DNA of 64,000 bases from Cavia porcellus (taxonomy: Eukaryota; Chordata; Mammalia; Rodentia; Caviidae). Position 1 is the stretch's first letter. Each line of letters starts with the position of its first letter. Below are positions 1-11,498 of the stretch, one piece after another. The notes beneath the pieces are model-generated. The model saw only the letters and a program-made list of their open reading frames with translations. It was not told the origin of the DNA and made no database searches. A program made the position numbers and the translations under genes. The stretch covers positions 13,949,501 through 14,013,500 of the forward strand of contig NW_026947506.1 in assembly GCF_034190915.1 (NCBI RefSeq), in the 5' to 3' direction.

Positions 1-99
1 CAACTGGCAGACAGTAAAAATGTGAACTAACATACCTTACTGATGCTTAATTTACCCAAGCTTTAAAATATTGGTACAACCTCCATGTATAAAAACATT

Positions 100-277
100 C
101 CAATCTTAAATTGGCATAGTGATACTTGTGTATTATCCCCACATTAAATGAGTTACAAACACTATCAAAAATTCACAACACCTAAGGAAACTAAGACCTG
201 ATGTCAAAAAGTTTTGGAAAATTAAAAACTTAGCTCAGAGCAAAATTCCAGCGTTCAGTCCCTATACAGACACATAA

Positions 278-332
<55 letters not shown>

Positions 333-463
333 AAGCATGCTGAGGGTGGTGGTGTACGCCTGTGGTCCCAGCTTTCAGTAGGCTGAAGCAGGAGGCTAGT
401 CATGAGTTTGAGGCCAGCCTGCACTACAAGGTGAGACCCTGTCTCCAAAATTTAATAAATAAA
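100..463 (+). repeat. Composite SINE: B1-like, ID-like, (CA)n, B1 (unit 1)
   Basis: The order is a decayed B1-like (7SL-derived) monomer at about 110-215, then an ID-like tRNA-derived stretch at 228-270 (box A-like TTAGCTCAGAG, box B-like GTTCAGTCCC), then a CA repeat, then a second B1 at 334-463. The second B1 has the typical GGTGGTG..CGCCTGTGGTCCCAGC start, GAGGCCAGCCTG and GACCCTGTCTC, followed by an A-rich end. It is oriented forward. The composite is shared by all three units, so it predates the tandem duplication. Confidence 0.8.
279..331 (+). repeat. (CA)n microsatellite
   Basis: A pure CA dinucleotide run lies between the ID-like and B1 parts of the composite SINE. The paralogous position in unit 2 has a shorter CA run, and the one in unit 3 has only a degenerate A-rich linker (AAACAGATAAACAACC). 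Confidence 0.97.
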
Positions 464-1617
464 TTAACAATTATCAAGAATATATGGAAATGTTTGATAC
501 TTTGGGGAAACACCCATCATTCTACTACAGCTGTGGTGTCCACACTAATTTTAAACTTAAAACAAAGCCAGATAGTTTCCTAATTTTAGATTTTGCCTTG
601 AAAATCATTAGACGAACTCATAAGTTGTAGTAGAAGGCATAGTTACCTAATATTAAGTTCTCATCTTTTCTTCAAGCTTGTGACATTTCCCAATTCACAG
701 AGCAAGCAAGCACAAAGTCTTCCTGATGCATACCCTAAGAACAATCTGAGTTTCAGAGATCTTCTATAGTTTAGACACTACTATTGACTAAAAAACACCC
801 TTATTGGCTGCACTACTTCTAATTCAGGCTTCTCCCCTAGCCCAGAGCTTCTTTGAAAGTCTAACTCAAAAAGCTTTTTGTATTTAAAAATATTAACAAT
901 TAGGACAAGAACTATAGCCCTTAAAATGGAGATGATGCCATGGCTCCTTTCCATTCCTATACATATCACACACATGTATGTCCCATTCAAGGTGTCTCTC
1001 AATGTGGGTTTAATAGGCAGACCCTTCTAGAAATTGTCCCTGGCAGGTACACTTTCCTCTTCTCTTGCTAAGACTTTAACACCCATTACCTTCTCCTCAG
1101 CTTTCTAACTCTGTGGCAAAACTCACTTAAACTGTTGAGTTGTGAGTGGTCCTATCATCTAAGTAAATTTTTAAATTTCTTTGGCATTGCTCTGAATGGA
1201 GTTCATGTGAGTTGGGGCAAATCAATACACATTTTTTTTTTAATTCTCTGGACCTTTCTTAGTACTTAATATGGAGCTATAAATGTAGCAAAGTTGTGAA
1301 AATTGAGAGGATCACCACAAATGTTGAAAACCAAAAGACTGAGGGGAAGAGTTGTGGGTATGAGACCCTGCATCATAGATATTTATAACCTTCAGATCCT
1401 CCAGCTGTGCTGCTGACAGGAATGAACAAGGGACTTAGCTGACCACCACTGCATCCACTTCCAGTTTGCATCTAAGCCTGGATCTCCCCAAGATCCATGC
1501 TCTTCCCAGAATGGTGCAAATGCAAAGGTAGCAGTGGGCTTCTCAAGAGGGTATTCAGGCTGGCAGTGTCACAGTGGGTAAAAGGACCTGAGAACTCTGA
1601 ACTGGCCTTGTTCTAGT
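464..1617. other. Unit 1 unique-type DNA, no gene seen
   Basis: This stretch is AT-rich and present in all three units (37,101-38,262 and 52,457-53,703). ORFs are short and not conserved between the units, so no coding function is supported. Confidence 0.6.
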
Positions 1618-2512
1618 AAACTTATGGGCAGAGTTAAATAGAAATATCATAGGCAATCAAAGAGGGCTAGGCTCTCAAAGGAGCCAATACAGAAGACCAG
1701 ATACCTTGAACCAGGAAGGTAACAAACACTTCCAGTTCTTGGCCAGATCTCAAAACAAAAGAGAAAACAAATAGAACCACACCCTAAGTGTAAACATCAG
1801 GGTTTGATACTCTAAATAGGTATCCATCACCTTGGGATAAGAAACACTTCCCACAGTGGGCCAAAGTCATCAGACAAAAGAGAAAACAAACAGAACCACA
1901 CTCTAAGTATAAACATCAGGTATTGATATGCTAAATATGTATCCAACACTTTGAGGAAGCCAGAAGCAGCTTCTCATCCAACTCATTCAATTTATCCAAC
2001 TCATCCAACTTATAGCAAAGGCCCTGCTCCCCCTAGCTACCTTCCTTAATGGATCACAATTTAATCAATTTTAACTGAGCAATTAACTGGTAATCTTCTT
2101 GACTGACCATAATTCTCTCCCACCTCATGCCTCTGTGAATTGCGAGTTCCCATCTTTGCCACCTTGGAATGCTTTCACCTCACGGTTTTGCTCTGTAAAA
2201 ATCCCTAGAAAAGGCATTGTCCTCGGAAACCCATTGGGCACCCCTTATGTCTGCCTGTCTCAGGCTTAGCAATGTCTAACTTGGCATTTGCCCAACTTTG
2301 TACTGGGCCCAGGGAAGCAACTTATCTCTTCAGAGTATCTGGTATATTTCTTTGACTCTATCATGCTACAATCTTATCAGGACACAAGCTTTGTTTCTCT
2401 CAATAAATACATATTTTTCTCTTAAAACTCCAGTGTTCCTAAAATTCATTCTTTTAGAGACCACGAACTCATAAAGTTCATCTAGTAAATTGAGTTTCCT
2501 TCCTTTATATCA
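1618..2512 (+). mobile_element. Solo-type LTR with internal tandem duplication (unit 1)
   Basis: This is a long terminal repeat of the same family as those at 38,263 and 53,704. Its limits come from the unit 3 copy, which begins TGTTGTAGG and ends TTCTATCA. It contains a TATA-like region (CTCTGTAAAAATCCC near 2,190) and a polyadenylation signal in CTCAATAAATACAT (near 2,400), giving forward orientation. An approximately 119-bp segment is tandemly duplicated inside it (about 1,727-1,845 and 1,846-1,960, both with GAGAAAACAAA.AGAACCACA). Copies in units 2 and 3 have a single segment. No internal retroviral region is attached, as expected of a solo LTR formed by LTR-LTR recombination. The flanks GTAA/GCAA may be a 4-bp target duplication, but this is weak. 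Confidence 0.72.
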
Positions 2513-2616
2513 GCAAAGGGAAAAAGGAACAGAGAATGACTTAATGCCCATCAGACACTACTACATCACGATCTAGAGCTAAGATCCGCGACCCCAGGCA
2601 CCACAGTGAGGAACCT

Positions 2617-2703
2617 TTTCCCCCTTTTAGTACCAGGTGTTTGAACACAGGAGCTCGCGCTTGTCCAGAAGGGGCTATGCCTCTGAGCTATATCTCAGGC
2701 CCT
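2617..2703 (-). repeat. ID-like/tRNA-derived SINE remnant (unit 1)
   Basis: On the minus strand it reads GGGCCTGAGATATAGCTCAG, a box A-like start, and then a box B-like GTGTTCAAACACC followed by an A-rich tail. It is present at the same place in units 2 and 3, so it predates the duplication. It is more diverged than the young ID-like SINEs in the window. Confidence 0.7.
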
Positions 2704-3626
2704 AAGCCACCCTCGTTAGTCCTAACTCTAATCGAACCGCTTCCAGATTTCACCCCATTTCAGAGCTCACATCCCACAACATTACCATTGCACAGCTTGA
2801 GGATCGCCTAGGGTCTTTCCTATGCTGCTAGTAGATGTCACAGAAAGCAGCCCATCTAGCTCCCGTCCCCTCAGTAAAGTGCTCTTAAACTGGGCGTCAT
2901 GACACAGGAAGAGCCCTCCCCCTTGGCTTCCTCTGATTCGATAGATTACATAGCCTGTTCCCTTTTCATTGATTGACTTCTACTCTATTGCCCTCCCTCT
3001 CAGCAATGGGGAGAGAGAGAAACAGATATTTACCTAAAGAGTGGAGTCTAAATCCATGATTGTAATGCAGAGACTTGTGTACCAGGTTCTATTATAAAAT
3101 GTTAATCGCATCTCGAATGCCTAATAACACTTGTATTTAAAGGCTTTATCCTGAGTTCTCAGAGTTGATCCGTTTTCTTATAGGACTCCGAACCCTTCTT
3201 GAAAATGGATCACCAATGTGTTCAGGGGATTCCAGCATCAATATTCTAGCAAAGCCTCATCCTCTCAAATCACAAAATAACCTGAGTACAGGCCAGCTCA
3301 GGACACAATGGAATAGGACGGAACTGGTTGTTTGAGAGATCAGTATTGGGGAATGAGGCACCTGGCTTCGCTTTGAAGATTTTCACACTATGTCTTTCCA
3401 TCTATTAATTTTAAGCTATGAAAATGAATATGTGTCCCTGAAAAGGAATACAAAACGTTACAGTTAATGTTAAAGTTTTCTGCAGATTTTCATGGTTGTT
3501 ATAAATGCTATGTAGTGCCTTTTGAAATGTGGAAAGATTATTTCAGAAGTTCACACCCTACTGTTATCACAGTAAACACCATGGATTTCCAGAACACTTG
3601 TGCATTTGAAATTATATACTCTACAT

Positions 3627-3652
3627 AGTTTTCAAATTATTAGTTGTCATTC

Positions 3653-3722
<70 letters not shown>

Positions 3723-3742
3723 CAAATTATTAGTTGTCATTC
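3627..3742 (+). repeat. (TA)n(GA)n microsatellite between 26-bp direct repeats
   Basis: An identical 26-bp sequence occurs at 3,627-3,652 and 3,717-3,742. Between them is a TA run (about 3,655-3,690) followed by a GA run (3,691-3,718). Unit 2 has a single copy of the 26-bp sequence (42,856-42,881) and no such microsatellite, so the duplication and expansion happened in unit 1 after it split from unit 2. Confidence 0.9.
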
Positions 3743-3749
3743 GTTTGTA

Positions 3750-4960
3750 TATCAATGGGACAAAATATACAAAGCCTAAAATTTAACCAATGAGAAGTGG
3801 ACTTTGTCTCCCAGTATCAGTCCGTGTTCTGCCAGGTGCAAGGCAGAAAACAGAGGCACAATTGCATGGTGAAGAAAAATGCTCTCAAATCATGCCAGCC
3901 AGGAAGCAGAGAAAGATAAAGAAGCTGCAGTCAGAGGACATCCTTCCAGAACATGCCACAGGTGGCTCATCTGTAACAGGGCCCATTCTCTTCACAGTAT
4001 TTTCATATGCAGAAATCAGCAACAAATTAATCCTCTGATGAATACGGATTCCACACAATGCAATCAACTTTCAAACTTCGAAATCATTTCAGTTAGAAAA
4101 CAACACTAAATCTGCTGTTAGAAGCAAAAACAAGACACCCAATAGTGCAGTCATCCACACAGAGACCTAAAAATAGGAGGTGGGGCTCTCCTCTTGACTG
4201 TCCATATGCACTGCACAGTATGGTGAGGAGTGGATTTAGGATTAGGGTTAGGCTCAGGCACTGAGCTGCCAAAGGCAGGACTCTGGCCATGGTGGTTACC
4301 TCACTGGAGCTTGACAGGTTACTTAGGTCCTGGTAGCAATCTCAGTCCAAAGTACAGGGCCATAAGACACAAATGTGTACCGGTACAGTTGGGCTTAGGA
4401 CTAAATATTCTAATTGATGCAGAAAGGCCCATTCCCTGACAAGGCTTTTTCTGCTCACTTTGAACCATGAATCATGTCTTAATAACAAGCCCCACTCCTG
4501 CATGATTGCTTGGCAGTGCATAAGCATCAGTTCTGGATTAAGACTTTCCCAGTATTTTTCACAAGCAGACAATGACATTGGGACCCACAAGCAAGTCAGA
4601 TTGAACCAGGTGGAAAGACACAGCAACACACTGGCACTTCAGCCTTGGGTGCCTGACAGAGGATGACCCATTTCTCTAGTGAGTATATGTGACTGGATGG
4701 ATCACAAAGTACAAACTCTTCTTCACTGGTTCCAGGCTGCTCAATTTCCTGTATAATGAGTCAATAGACATGAGGTCACAGTGTACTACCTGCATGTATG
4801 AAACTGAATTATTAGACTCTAATAAAATTATTCCCTGTCTAGTCTAGTTCCATCTTTGATCACTTCTTCCCTTGATGTTGCCTTGACCAGCCTGAAGAAT
4901 CATAGCCCTAAAGCAGGATGTTTTGAGCCTTTTACAGCTACTTGTATCTTCTTACTATTT
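3750..4960. other. Block present only in unit 1, no gene seen
   Basis: Unit 2 passes from the equivalent of 3,740 directly to the equivalent of about 4,965. Several 60-95 codon ORFs occur on both strands and overlap one another. None has a recognisable domain, so they are treated as chance. The stretch is less AT-rich than its surroundings near 4,230-4,700 and is not assigned to a repeat family by eye. Confidence 0.5.
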
Positions 4961-6145
4961 TTAGTGGGCTTTTCCTATGTTTTGTTACTATGTGATACAA
5001 CAGTATTCCAGCAGTTGTCAATTCTAAGCCACATGGAGAAAATCCCCAAACAATAAGGTGGCTCCAGGCAAGAGAAGGACAAGATGAAATAGAAGGGGAA
5101 CACTAGTTCTTTTTGAAAGAACAGAGGCATTCTTAAATTAAATTTCACAGAATAATATTCCAGTAATTTTTCACTAGAAATAATTCAACCATGTGTATTC
5201 AAAATAAAAATTTTGTGTGCTTTTAAAATTCTTGTTAATGCTTAACTATCTCAACAATTTTTTATTTTAGAAAGATAAAAGTAAACAAAAATAAAAACTA
5301 TAATACAGAGATTCAAAACAAGATAATAAGAAATTAACAATGCATATCATACTGCAAATTGTTGGCAAGACCCAATATTTACAAAAGGTGGCACCCTGGT
5401 ACAGACTTTCTGAAACACTATCTCTCTAGACATTTTCAACCAACAAAAGAAAACCATGTAAAAAAGATAATATAATTCTCCAATAAAAGAAAATATTATG
5501 TATAATATGATAGCAGTATTATGCAAAGAAATAAATCTGAAAGGATAGAAAATGTTTTGACTGCCAAACAAGCAAGTTCTTTATCCAAAGTCATGACAAA
5601 AACAAGAATTCTGAAGACTAATTGTATGAGGAGGGCTGGAATGAGAGGCACAGTGTAGCTCCATCTTTGATCACTTATCAGTGATGAGGCAGGAAAACCT
5701 ACCAACTCAAGAGAAAATCCTCAGTAGTATGCTGCCCTTGCCTCATAGGTTGAAAATTTTTCTCTATCACTTTATTAGTTTCATCACAGTTATCACCTGG
5801 GATCCCTGCATTTAGCCTTACTGTCAAATGCATTGGCTTGACAGATGCCTAGGAAACTAGTGTAGGATGTCTGAGTGTGTCTGAGTGAGGCAGAGAGGCA
5901 TGAACTTAGAAATTACCTCCAGTCTCCAGTCTCTTCTTCTTGGTCACTTTTCATCCTGAATAATCCTCATTGGAATTCTGAAGAATGGCTTATGGAAGTC
6001 TCAAATTACTGGAGACCAACCATCAAAGCCAATGACAAAAACCATAGCTTTTTTGTGGGGAAAAACACCTTTCCATTGCTTTTTATTCTATCTAAAATAC
6101 AAGTCTATTGGGTGATGCTAACCACATACAGCATGAATCTTCCCT
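4961..6145. other. Unit 1 DNA shared with unit 2, no gene seen
   Basis: This aligns with 42,900-44,130. The 126-codon ORF at 5,875-6,255 is disrupted in the unit 2 paralog (43,796-43,996 is shorter and changes frame) and has no known motif, so no coding function is supported. Confidence 0.55.
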
Positions 6146-7007
6146 CCTTAGGTTGTGGCCTATATTCCACAAATACCAAGAGCTTTCCTAATCTACTAAG
6201 TGGCTCCTATTCTAATCAATTGGAAGTATCACAATTAATGATCCCCAAACCCTAATGATGATATTTTTAAGTTTGCCCTTCAAAGATTGTCTTCAGTTGC
6301 ACAAATTATATGGCCTATTTCCAGCAAATCAATTTTCCAGAAAAATGGTATGGAAAAGCCAAACATTTTCCAGTAAAAGTTTTATGCCCATTACTCATGA
6401 CCTAAGAAAAACAAACTCCCAAAACCACCTGCTCATAAATCACCTGCTTTCCAACACTCTGCAGCTTGCCATGACCAACAGTCATTTAAACAATGCATGA
6501 ATTAAAGTCTAATAATAGTTTTTCCTTAAGAGAAAAATGAGGGCGGTAAAAAGTCATCTTCATGTGACAAAATTTGTTAAAAAAAAATGACAAAAAGATG
6601 ACATGTTTTCCTTTGAATTTGTGATTCTTTAACCATTCCATTTGAAAACTGATCCAACCTGTCCTGTGCCTAAGTATTTTCATTTTGGCTTTAAAAAAAA
6701 ATCATTTACTCCTACATCTTTACTGACTCATCCAGTCATTACTATAATAAATCCTAAGCATTTTACATGTTCTTCTACCTTTCAAGAAGTGCAACTGCCC
6801 AAGTGTTTAATCTTCTTGAGGCTAAAACACATCACTTAATTTAAATCATCTAATTGAAGCTGTGTTACAGGACCTACAGTGACATTTTAAGTGTATTGTA
6901 GGCACACATTTATTATGTCTATTATCAGTGTGCTACGAAATCACATGAAATACAACACATATAGAATACTACATTACTTGTTCATAGTCTAGAATTTTGA
7001 TCCTTGT
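6146..7007. other. Diverged AT-rich DNA, no feature seen
   Basis: This is the left edge of the unit 1-only 19.4-kb block. Nothing was recognised except A/T homopolymers such as those at 6,580 and 6,694. Confidence 0.45.
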
Positions 7008-7272
7008 ATCTTTTGGGCAGGAGGGTTGAGACAGGGTCTTGCTATGTAGTGAAGGCTGACCTTGAACTCACTTATGTAGTCCAAATTGACCTTGAATTCA
7101 TGACAACACTTTTGGTTCAGCCTCATAAGTGCTGGAATTAAAGCATGTACCACCATGCCTGGTCTTCCACATACTTTTCATTTGTATTATTAATTTTTTT
7201 GGGAACAGGAATTGAACTCACAATCTCAAACTTGCCAGAGAAGTGCAGTATCACTGAGCTATATCCTTGGAA
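7008..7272 (-). repeat. B1 (7,008-7,170) and ID-like (7,192-7,272) in antisense
   Basis: Plus-strand GAGACAGGGTCTTGCTATGT at 7,028 followed by GTGCTGGAATTAAAGCATG and CACCATGCCTGG is the reverse complement of B1. Next, GGGAACAGGAATTGAACTCA to TCACTGAGCTATATCCTTGG is the reverse complement of an ID-like tRNA-derived unit. Read on the minus strand the order is ID then B1, as in composite B4-type rodent SINEs. Both parts are diverged. Confidence 0.8.
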
Positions 7273-8079
7273 CTCTGCATACTTTTAACATTTCTGAAAT
7301 CTCTGTATGAAAATAAGGATTGAGAAAATGGCAAAAAGAAGAAACAAAAGAACAGGTGGTGGGGAGAATCAGGAGAAAGAAAATAAGGATGGTGAGAAGG
7401 AAGAGTAACAGAGAGGAAGTGCTCCTATTAACTATGCACTTGGCATCAAATCTCAGAGGTAAGTCTTGTTGGGTGAGGCCTTTTTTGGGGGGTCCTTCTG
7501 GTCTTTGCTTTTGACGATGAATATAATGAGATATACTGGACCCTTCAAAAAGACTATAATATTTCAAAAAATGGAAGGGAAGTAAACAAAAAAGAAAGTG
7601 CCAGAATGCATGATGAAAACAGTGAGGTACACTGCATGCATAAAGAAAGACACTTGGTCTCCCTCAACACAAGAGATTTTTAACATGGAGACTATAGTGA
7701 AGACCCTAGAGAACAAAATGAAGTAGCAATGAAATCTCATACACAATCTGTACTTTTATCTACAATTTAATATTATATGGCAAAGAAATTCTTGAGTTAT
7801 ATTACATTCACACAAGACAAGGTGGTGTTATTCATTTTAACACACTTAATATTCAAATGTTACAGAAGATCATTTCAAATATTTAAAAACTCGACAGACA
7901 TGCTTTTATAAACAAACAAGCAACTATTAAAATCATTTTATTAGGACATATAGGACATGTTGATCTTCTTGAAATTTCAAAATATAAATATAATATTGCC
8001 TATAATAAAGATAAGTTACATATCTTAGGGGAGGAGAAGGTTTACAAATCTCATGTGTTTTGCATTTTAAGTGGGGATG
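7273..8079. other. AT-rich DNA, no gene seen
   Basis: The 102-codon minus-strand ORF at 7,259-7,567 starts in SINE sequence and continues into purine-rich sequence (AGAAGAAACAAAAG). It looks like chance. No other structure was recognised. Confidence 0.45.
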
Positions 8080-8440
8080 GAAGGATGCAAGTATAGTCAC
8101 ATGAAGTAGGTGCAATATTGCAAGTGGATGACTTTCTGTAGACAGGTCACATTGACTCCATTTTGTTCCAGACACACCCAGTTGACAATGTTTTGAGAAA
8201 AATTGTGGGCCTTGAAACATTGCCTCCATCCCAAAGCAAAATCATGAGGTCCTATAAGGACAAGAAGCAAACATGTTTTATAATCTAAGCACATGCAATT
8301 TGAATTTCTGTGTTCTTTATCTCAATAAAAGCTGCTTGCTTATGCTGGCTGGGCAGCAGCCATTTTGCTGATCCTTAGTGTGTGTGACTGTTTATTTTCC
8401 CTTTTCTTGCAGACTACAACAACACTCCACTTGCAACCAT
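8080..8440 (+). mobile_element. Probable LTR 3' portion (low certainty)
   Basis: A polyadenylation signal in CTCAATAAAAGCTGCTTGC (8,322) is followed by GC-richer sequence and a T-rich stretch ending near TTGCAGACTACAACA. This is the layout of an LTR R/U5 region. The 5' limit and the family are not recognised. Confidence 0.4.
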
Positions 8441-8949
8441 GTATAATTTATAACAAGTACACTAAATAATCTATTTTTTCAATTGTAAATCATTAAACAA
8501 ATTTAAGAATGAACAGAATTAGGTGCTATATTTTGTATAAAATATTTGAAACATAAATACTCTCATTAAAATATAAGAAACATATTTAGCAAAATACTTC
8601 ATCAAAAATATACAATAATAATGAAAGATACATTTGTATATGGAAAAGTTGGACAATACAGGACAAATAATGACAAGAAAGATATGATGGTGAATAAAAA
8701 ATGAAAATGTGATATAATAAACATCATGAGTATTTTAAACTATGAGAAAACAGTACACTCAATGTTCAAGACAAGCTGTGATCCACTGATCTTACATTAA
8801 CTTTCTGACGGCTGTGACTACAGTTGTATACCACCATACCAGGATAAGCAATGTGATATTAAAAAACATGAAAATATAACAGAGTGATGATTTAGTGAAT
8901 TTTAGATACAGCTAAACAAATTTTCAGAAATATGTAAAATTTCAAAACT

Positions 8950-9246
8950 GGTATTAGGAGTGGGGTGCTGGAAAACTAAAGAAAGTGGCAAGAAATTTAA
9001 ATGATAATTAAAAACATTCCAGTATAAATTTATCTCCCAGTGGGTTTACAAGTGATTCCCTGAAACTTTGAAGCTATTGGTCAAGCTATGCTGTGCCTGG
9101 CAATCTATTCAGGAACACTTCTGTTTCTCTCTCAGACAGAACCTTTCTTTCCCCAATAAATATAAGCTACTCTTAAACCTCATTGTTTCTACAATTCATT
9201 CTTTGACTTAGAGAACACAAACTCATATCAGACATCTAGTAGTTTT
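8950..9246 (+). mobile_element. LTR 3' end, related to the unit LTR family
   Basis: The segment CCCCAATAAATATAAGC, then ATTCATTCTTTGACTTAGAG and ACACAAACTCAT..CAGACATCTAGTAG closely parallels the 3' ends of the LTRs at 2,400-2,512 and 54,354-54,470. It is followed about 350 bp downstream by gag-like sequence in the same direction, so this is probably the 5' LTR of a decayed provirus. The upstream part of the LTR is too diverged to delimit. Confidence 0.5.
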
Positions 9247-9589
9247 GGAGTTTGTTTTAGCTGTATCATTAGAAGGTCTTCCACAGAGGTCACTGGATGA
9301 TGGTATGGGGGAAATCAATGTCAAAACCTGTCACTCAATTATAATGCATTTTCAAGCACTGAAAGATGGCTGATACTTATGTGTTAGAAAAAGTGCCATT
9401 TGAAGATTTTCTGCATGTGCACATGGCCCCCTTACCATATAGAGACAATGGAATGCACAGGGAAATATTAATTATGACGTTCTTTTCAAATAAAATCACA
9501 CTGTTAAAAGGAAGAAAAATGTTCAGACGTGCCATATGTTCAAACTTTGTACATTAAGAAATAATCCTCATTCATGATCTAAGGATAAT

Positions 9590-10400
9590 AATAATCCATG
9601 GGAAACTACCCAGGTTCATGTGACTTTTCTTCTCAATGACTTAAAGCAGATCAAAATAGAAGTAGAAAAAAGTTCAGACCGGGATTCACTTAGACCTATA
9701 CTAGTCTTAAATCCAACATTGATTTCTAATGTGAGACAAACAGCATTACAAGGTGTTAATACATTACCAGATAATCATCATATCATTAATTTTAACAGGG
9801 AGAAGATAGACATCCCATTGGAGTCTGAGGAGTTCTTACTCCAGACCTACATGGACCTAACAGCCAGAAAGGAGATTGGAGCAGAAAACAATTTCAAGTA
9901 TGTATTCTTGAGAGACTAGGAAGGACAAAAAACAAGCCCTCTAGTTATTTTACATTGTCATCTATTTATCAGGAGAAAGATGAAAGCCCCTCTGCCTTCT
10001 TTTATCAATTACAAAAGGCATCAGTAAAACATGTGTTCATAGCTCCTGATTAAATAGAACACATTTTGCTTAAAGACATGTTTATTGTCCAGGCAGTGCA
10101 GATATTAAAATAAGTTACTGGGCCAGGAGTTTATCTCAGTGGCATAAGTGCCTGCTTGGCAAACATGAGGTCATGAGTTCAATCCCATGTACCAAAAAAG
10201 TTACAAAAGTTGCCTTTTGCTACAAATAGTTCACTTGATACTTTATCAAACATTGCCTCCTTTGTGTTTTATTATTAAAATTTTCCCTGGGAAAAAGCCA
10301 GGGAAAAGAAAACAAAGATACAAAAAATGTGCCTGCCTTTATTGAAGCCTTAAGAGTAACAAAGTTTAATCCCAATTCTCAAGAGTTCCAAGAAGAGCTC
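9590..10400 (+). pseudogene. Decayed class I ERV gag (capsid region)
   Basis: Conceptual translation from about 9,617 gives VHVTFLLNDLKQIK, matching the start of gammaretrovirus-type capsid (p30), where a Phe..DLxxIK segment is typical. Around 9,970 another frame gives KDESPSAFFYQL, the conserved part of p30 before the C-terminal helices (Pro-Ser-Ala-Phe core), followed by a KDMFIVQA-like stretch. The two parts are in different frames with in-frame stops, so no product is possible. An ID-like SINE splits the region at 10,119-10,200. Protease, polymerase and envelope were not found downstream. A class I origin is inferred from motifs alone. Confidence 0.6.
10119..10200 (+). repeat. ID-like SINE in the gag remnant
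   Basis: It starts GGGCCAGGAGTTTATCTCAG, with box A and GGCATAAGTGCCTGC. Box B is TGAGTTCAATCCC, followed by a short A tail. Target duplication AAGTTAC occurs at 10,112-10,118 and 10,198-10,204. The insertion is younger than the retroviral gag it interrupts. Confidence 0.85.
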
Positions 10401-11416
10401 AATAACTAGACTCAACTTCTAATACTGTGGAATGCCAGGCTAAATTTAGAGGGATTGTCTTAAGAGGGTCTCCATGTTATTATCTGAATGAAAACGCAGC
10501 CACTGAAATTGAGACAGCACTCTGAAGTGGTGGCTCCAGAGTTGAGACTATCTTCCCAGGAGGTCTAAAAAAACTAAAAGCGCTAAAGCACTCCATCTCT
10601 TCTTTCTGGCTGAGCTGTCATGTTTACCTGTCATCTCCTGGAGGAGCCCTAGATAATCATGACTATAGAGGGAAAAAATCCAGCCTATTTCTGGACTTTG
10701 GCACTGGTCTCTTTGTCTTTCTCCAGCTCTGGCCATCTTCACAGACATCTTAACTAAATAAAAAGAGTCACCAGAAAAAGAATAATTCATTTAAGCTGTA
10801 AATGGGATTGCTTTCTTTTTTATGTTTCTTTTTGAATATGCCTAAAAGTCCAACTTTCATCCTAGGGAGATATTATATCCTGTGTAAATATGATAATACA
10901 TACACTCAGGTTGCCAACTCTTCAACTGTTTTGTGGCTTACCAGAGGATTTAATTTGTTCCTTCTTTGATGGGCTCTTCCCAGCCCTAGCATGTCCTCTG
11001 CTGATTCACAGAAGGCATTATCTACAAATGCAATATATATTGTTGTTCATGTACAAAAATTACAGTTTTTCATTGGCCAAAATAATGAAACAATTGTCAT
11101 AATCTGGTTCTCACAAATCATCAAAAATTTGGAAATACTATAACTAAAACTATAGAGACATACGACAAAATAATAGACTCTATCAGTAAAGGGATGTAAG
11201 AACCAATGGTTTTCAAATGCTATTCTATTAAGAACAATTACTACACTTGTCAGCTCTTTCTGTCATAGTTTCATTATATATGCTCTAAATTTTTATTTAT
11301 TTTTGCCTAGAGGGTGCCAAACCCCAAGGAATCATATAGATAAACAATATTACTTTTAACAGGATTTGAAAGGTAAAAACTATACAAGACATATTATTTT
11401 TGAAAAACTTGTGTTA
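10401..11416. other. No gene seen
   Basis: This could be further provirus interior, since it follows the gag remnant, but no protease or polymerase motif was recognised in any frame. ORFs are short. Confidence 0.35.
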
Positions 11417-11498
11417 GGGCCAAACTCAGTGCCATAAGCACCTACCTTGCAAGTGAGATTGTGAGTTTGATCCCCAGAATCAAAAACAAACAAACAAA
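11417..11498 (+). repeat. Diverged ID-like SINE
   Basis: It begins GGGCCAAACTCAGTGCCATA (part of box A deleted), continues GCACCTACCTTGCAAGTGAG, has box B TGAGTTTGATCCCC, and ends in a CAAA-rich tail. The flanks AACTTGTGTT and AACCTGTGTT look like a target duplication with one change. Confidence 0.8.

Larger units (their letters stand above)
1340..3480 (+). repeat. Sub-duplication block X in unit 1
   Basis: Short ordered landmarks here recur in diverged form in block Y at 25,840-26,960. These are a segment around GAGACCCTGCATCATAGATA (1,362), the TCACAGAAAG region near 2,838, the AGAGAAACA region near 3,015, and the CCTGAGT..CAGG..GGACAC..ATGGAATAG stretch near 3,278. The LTR at 1,618-2,512 lies inside X but not in Y. 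This suggests an intra-unit duplication older than the 15-kb tandem duplication, followed by LTR insertion into X. The X equivalents are 37,990-40,103 and 42,631-42,720 in unit 2, and 53,420-56,050 in unit 3. Confidence 0.55.

Noticed and set aside
230..448. 72-codon minus-strand ORF with a long Val-Cys repeat
   Set aside because: It is the translation of the CA microsatellite and B1 SINE, not a protein.
5875..6255. 126-codon plus-strand ORF as a possible gene
   Set aside because: The unit 2 paralog (43,796 onward) is interrupted and frame-shifted, so there is no sign of coding constraint.
7259..7567. 102-codon minus-strand ORF with a hydrophobic LLLFLLTILIFFLLIL run
   Set aside because: The run is the reverse translation of a purine-rich stretch (AAGAAGAAAATAAGG type), and the ORF begins in SINE sequence.
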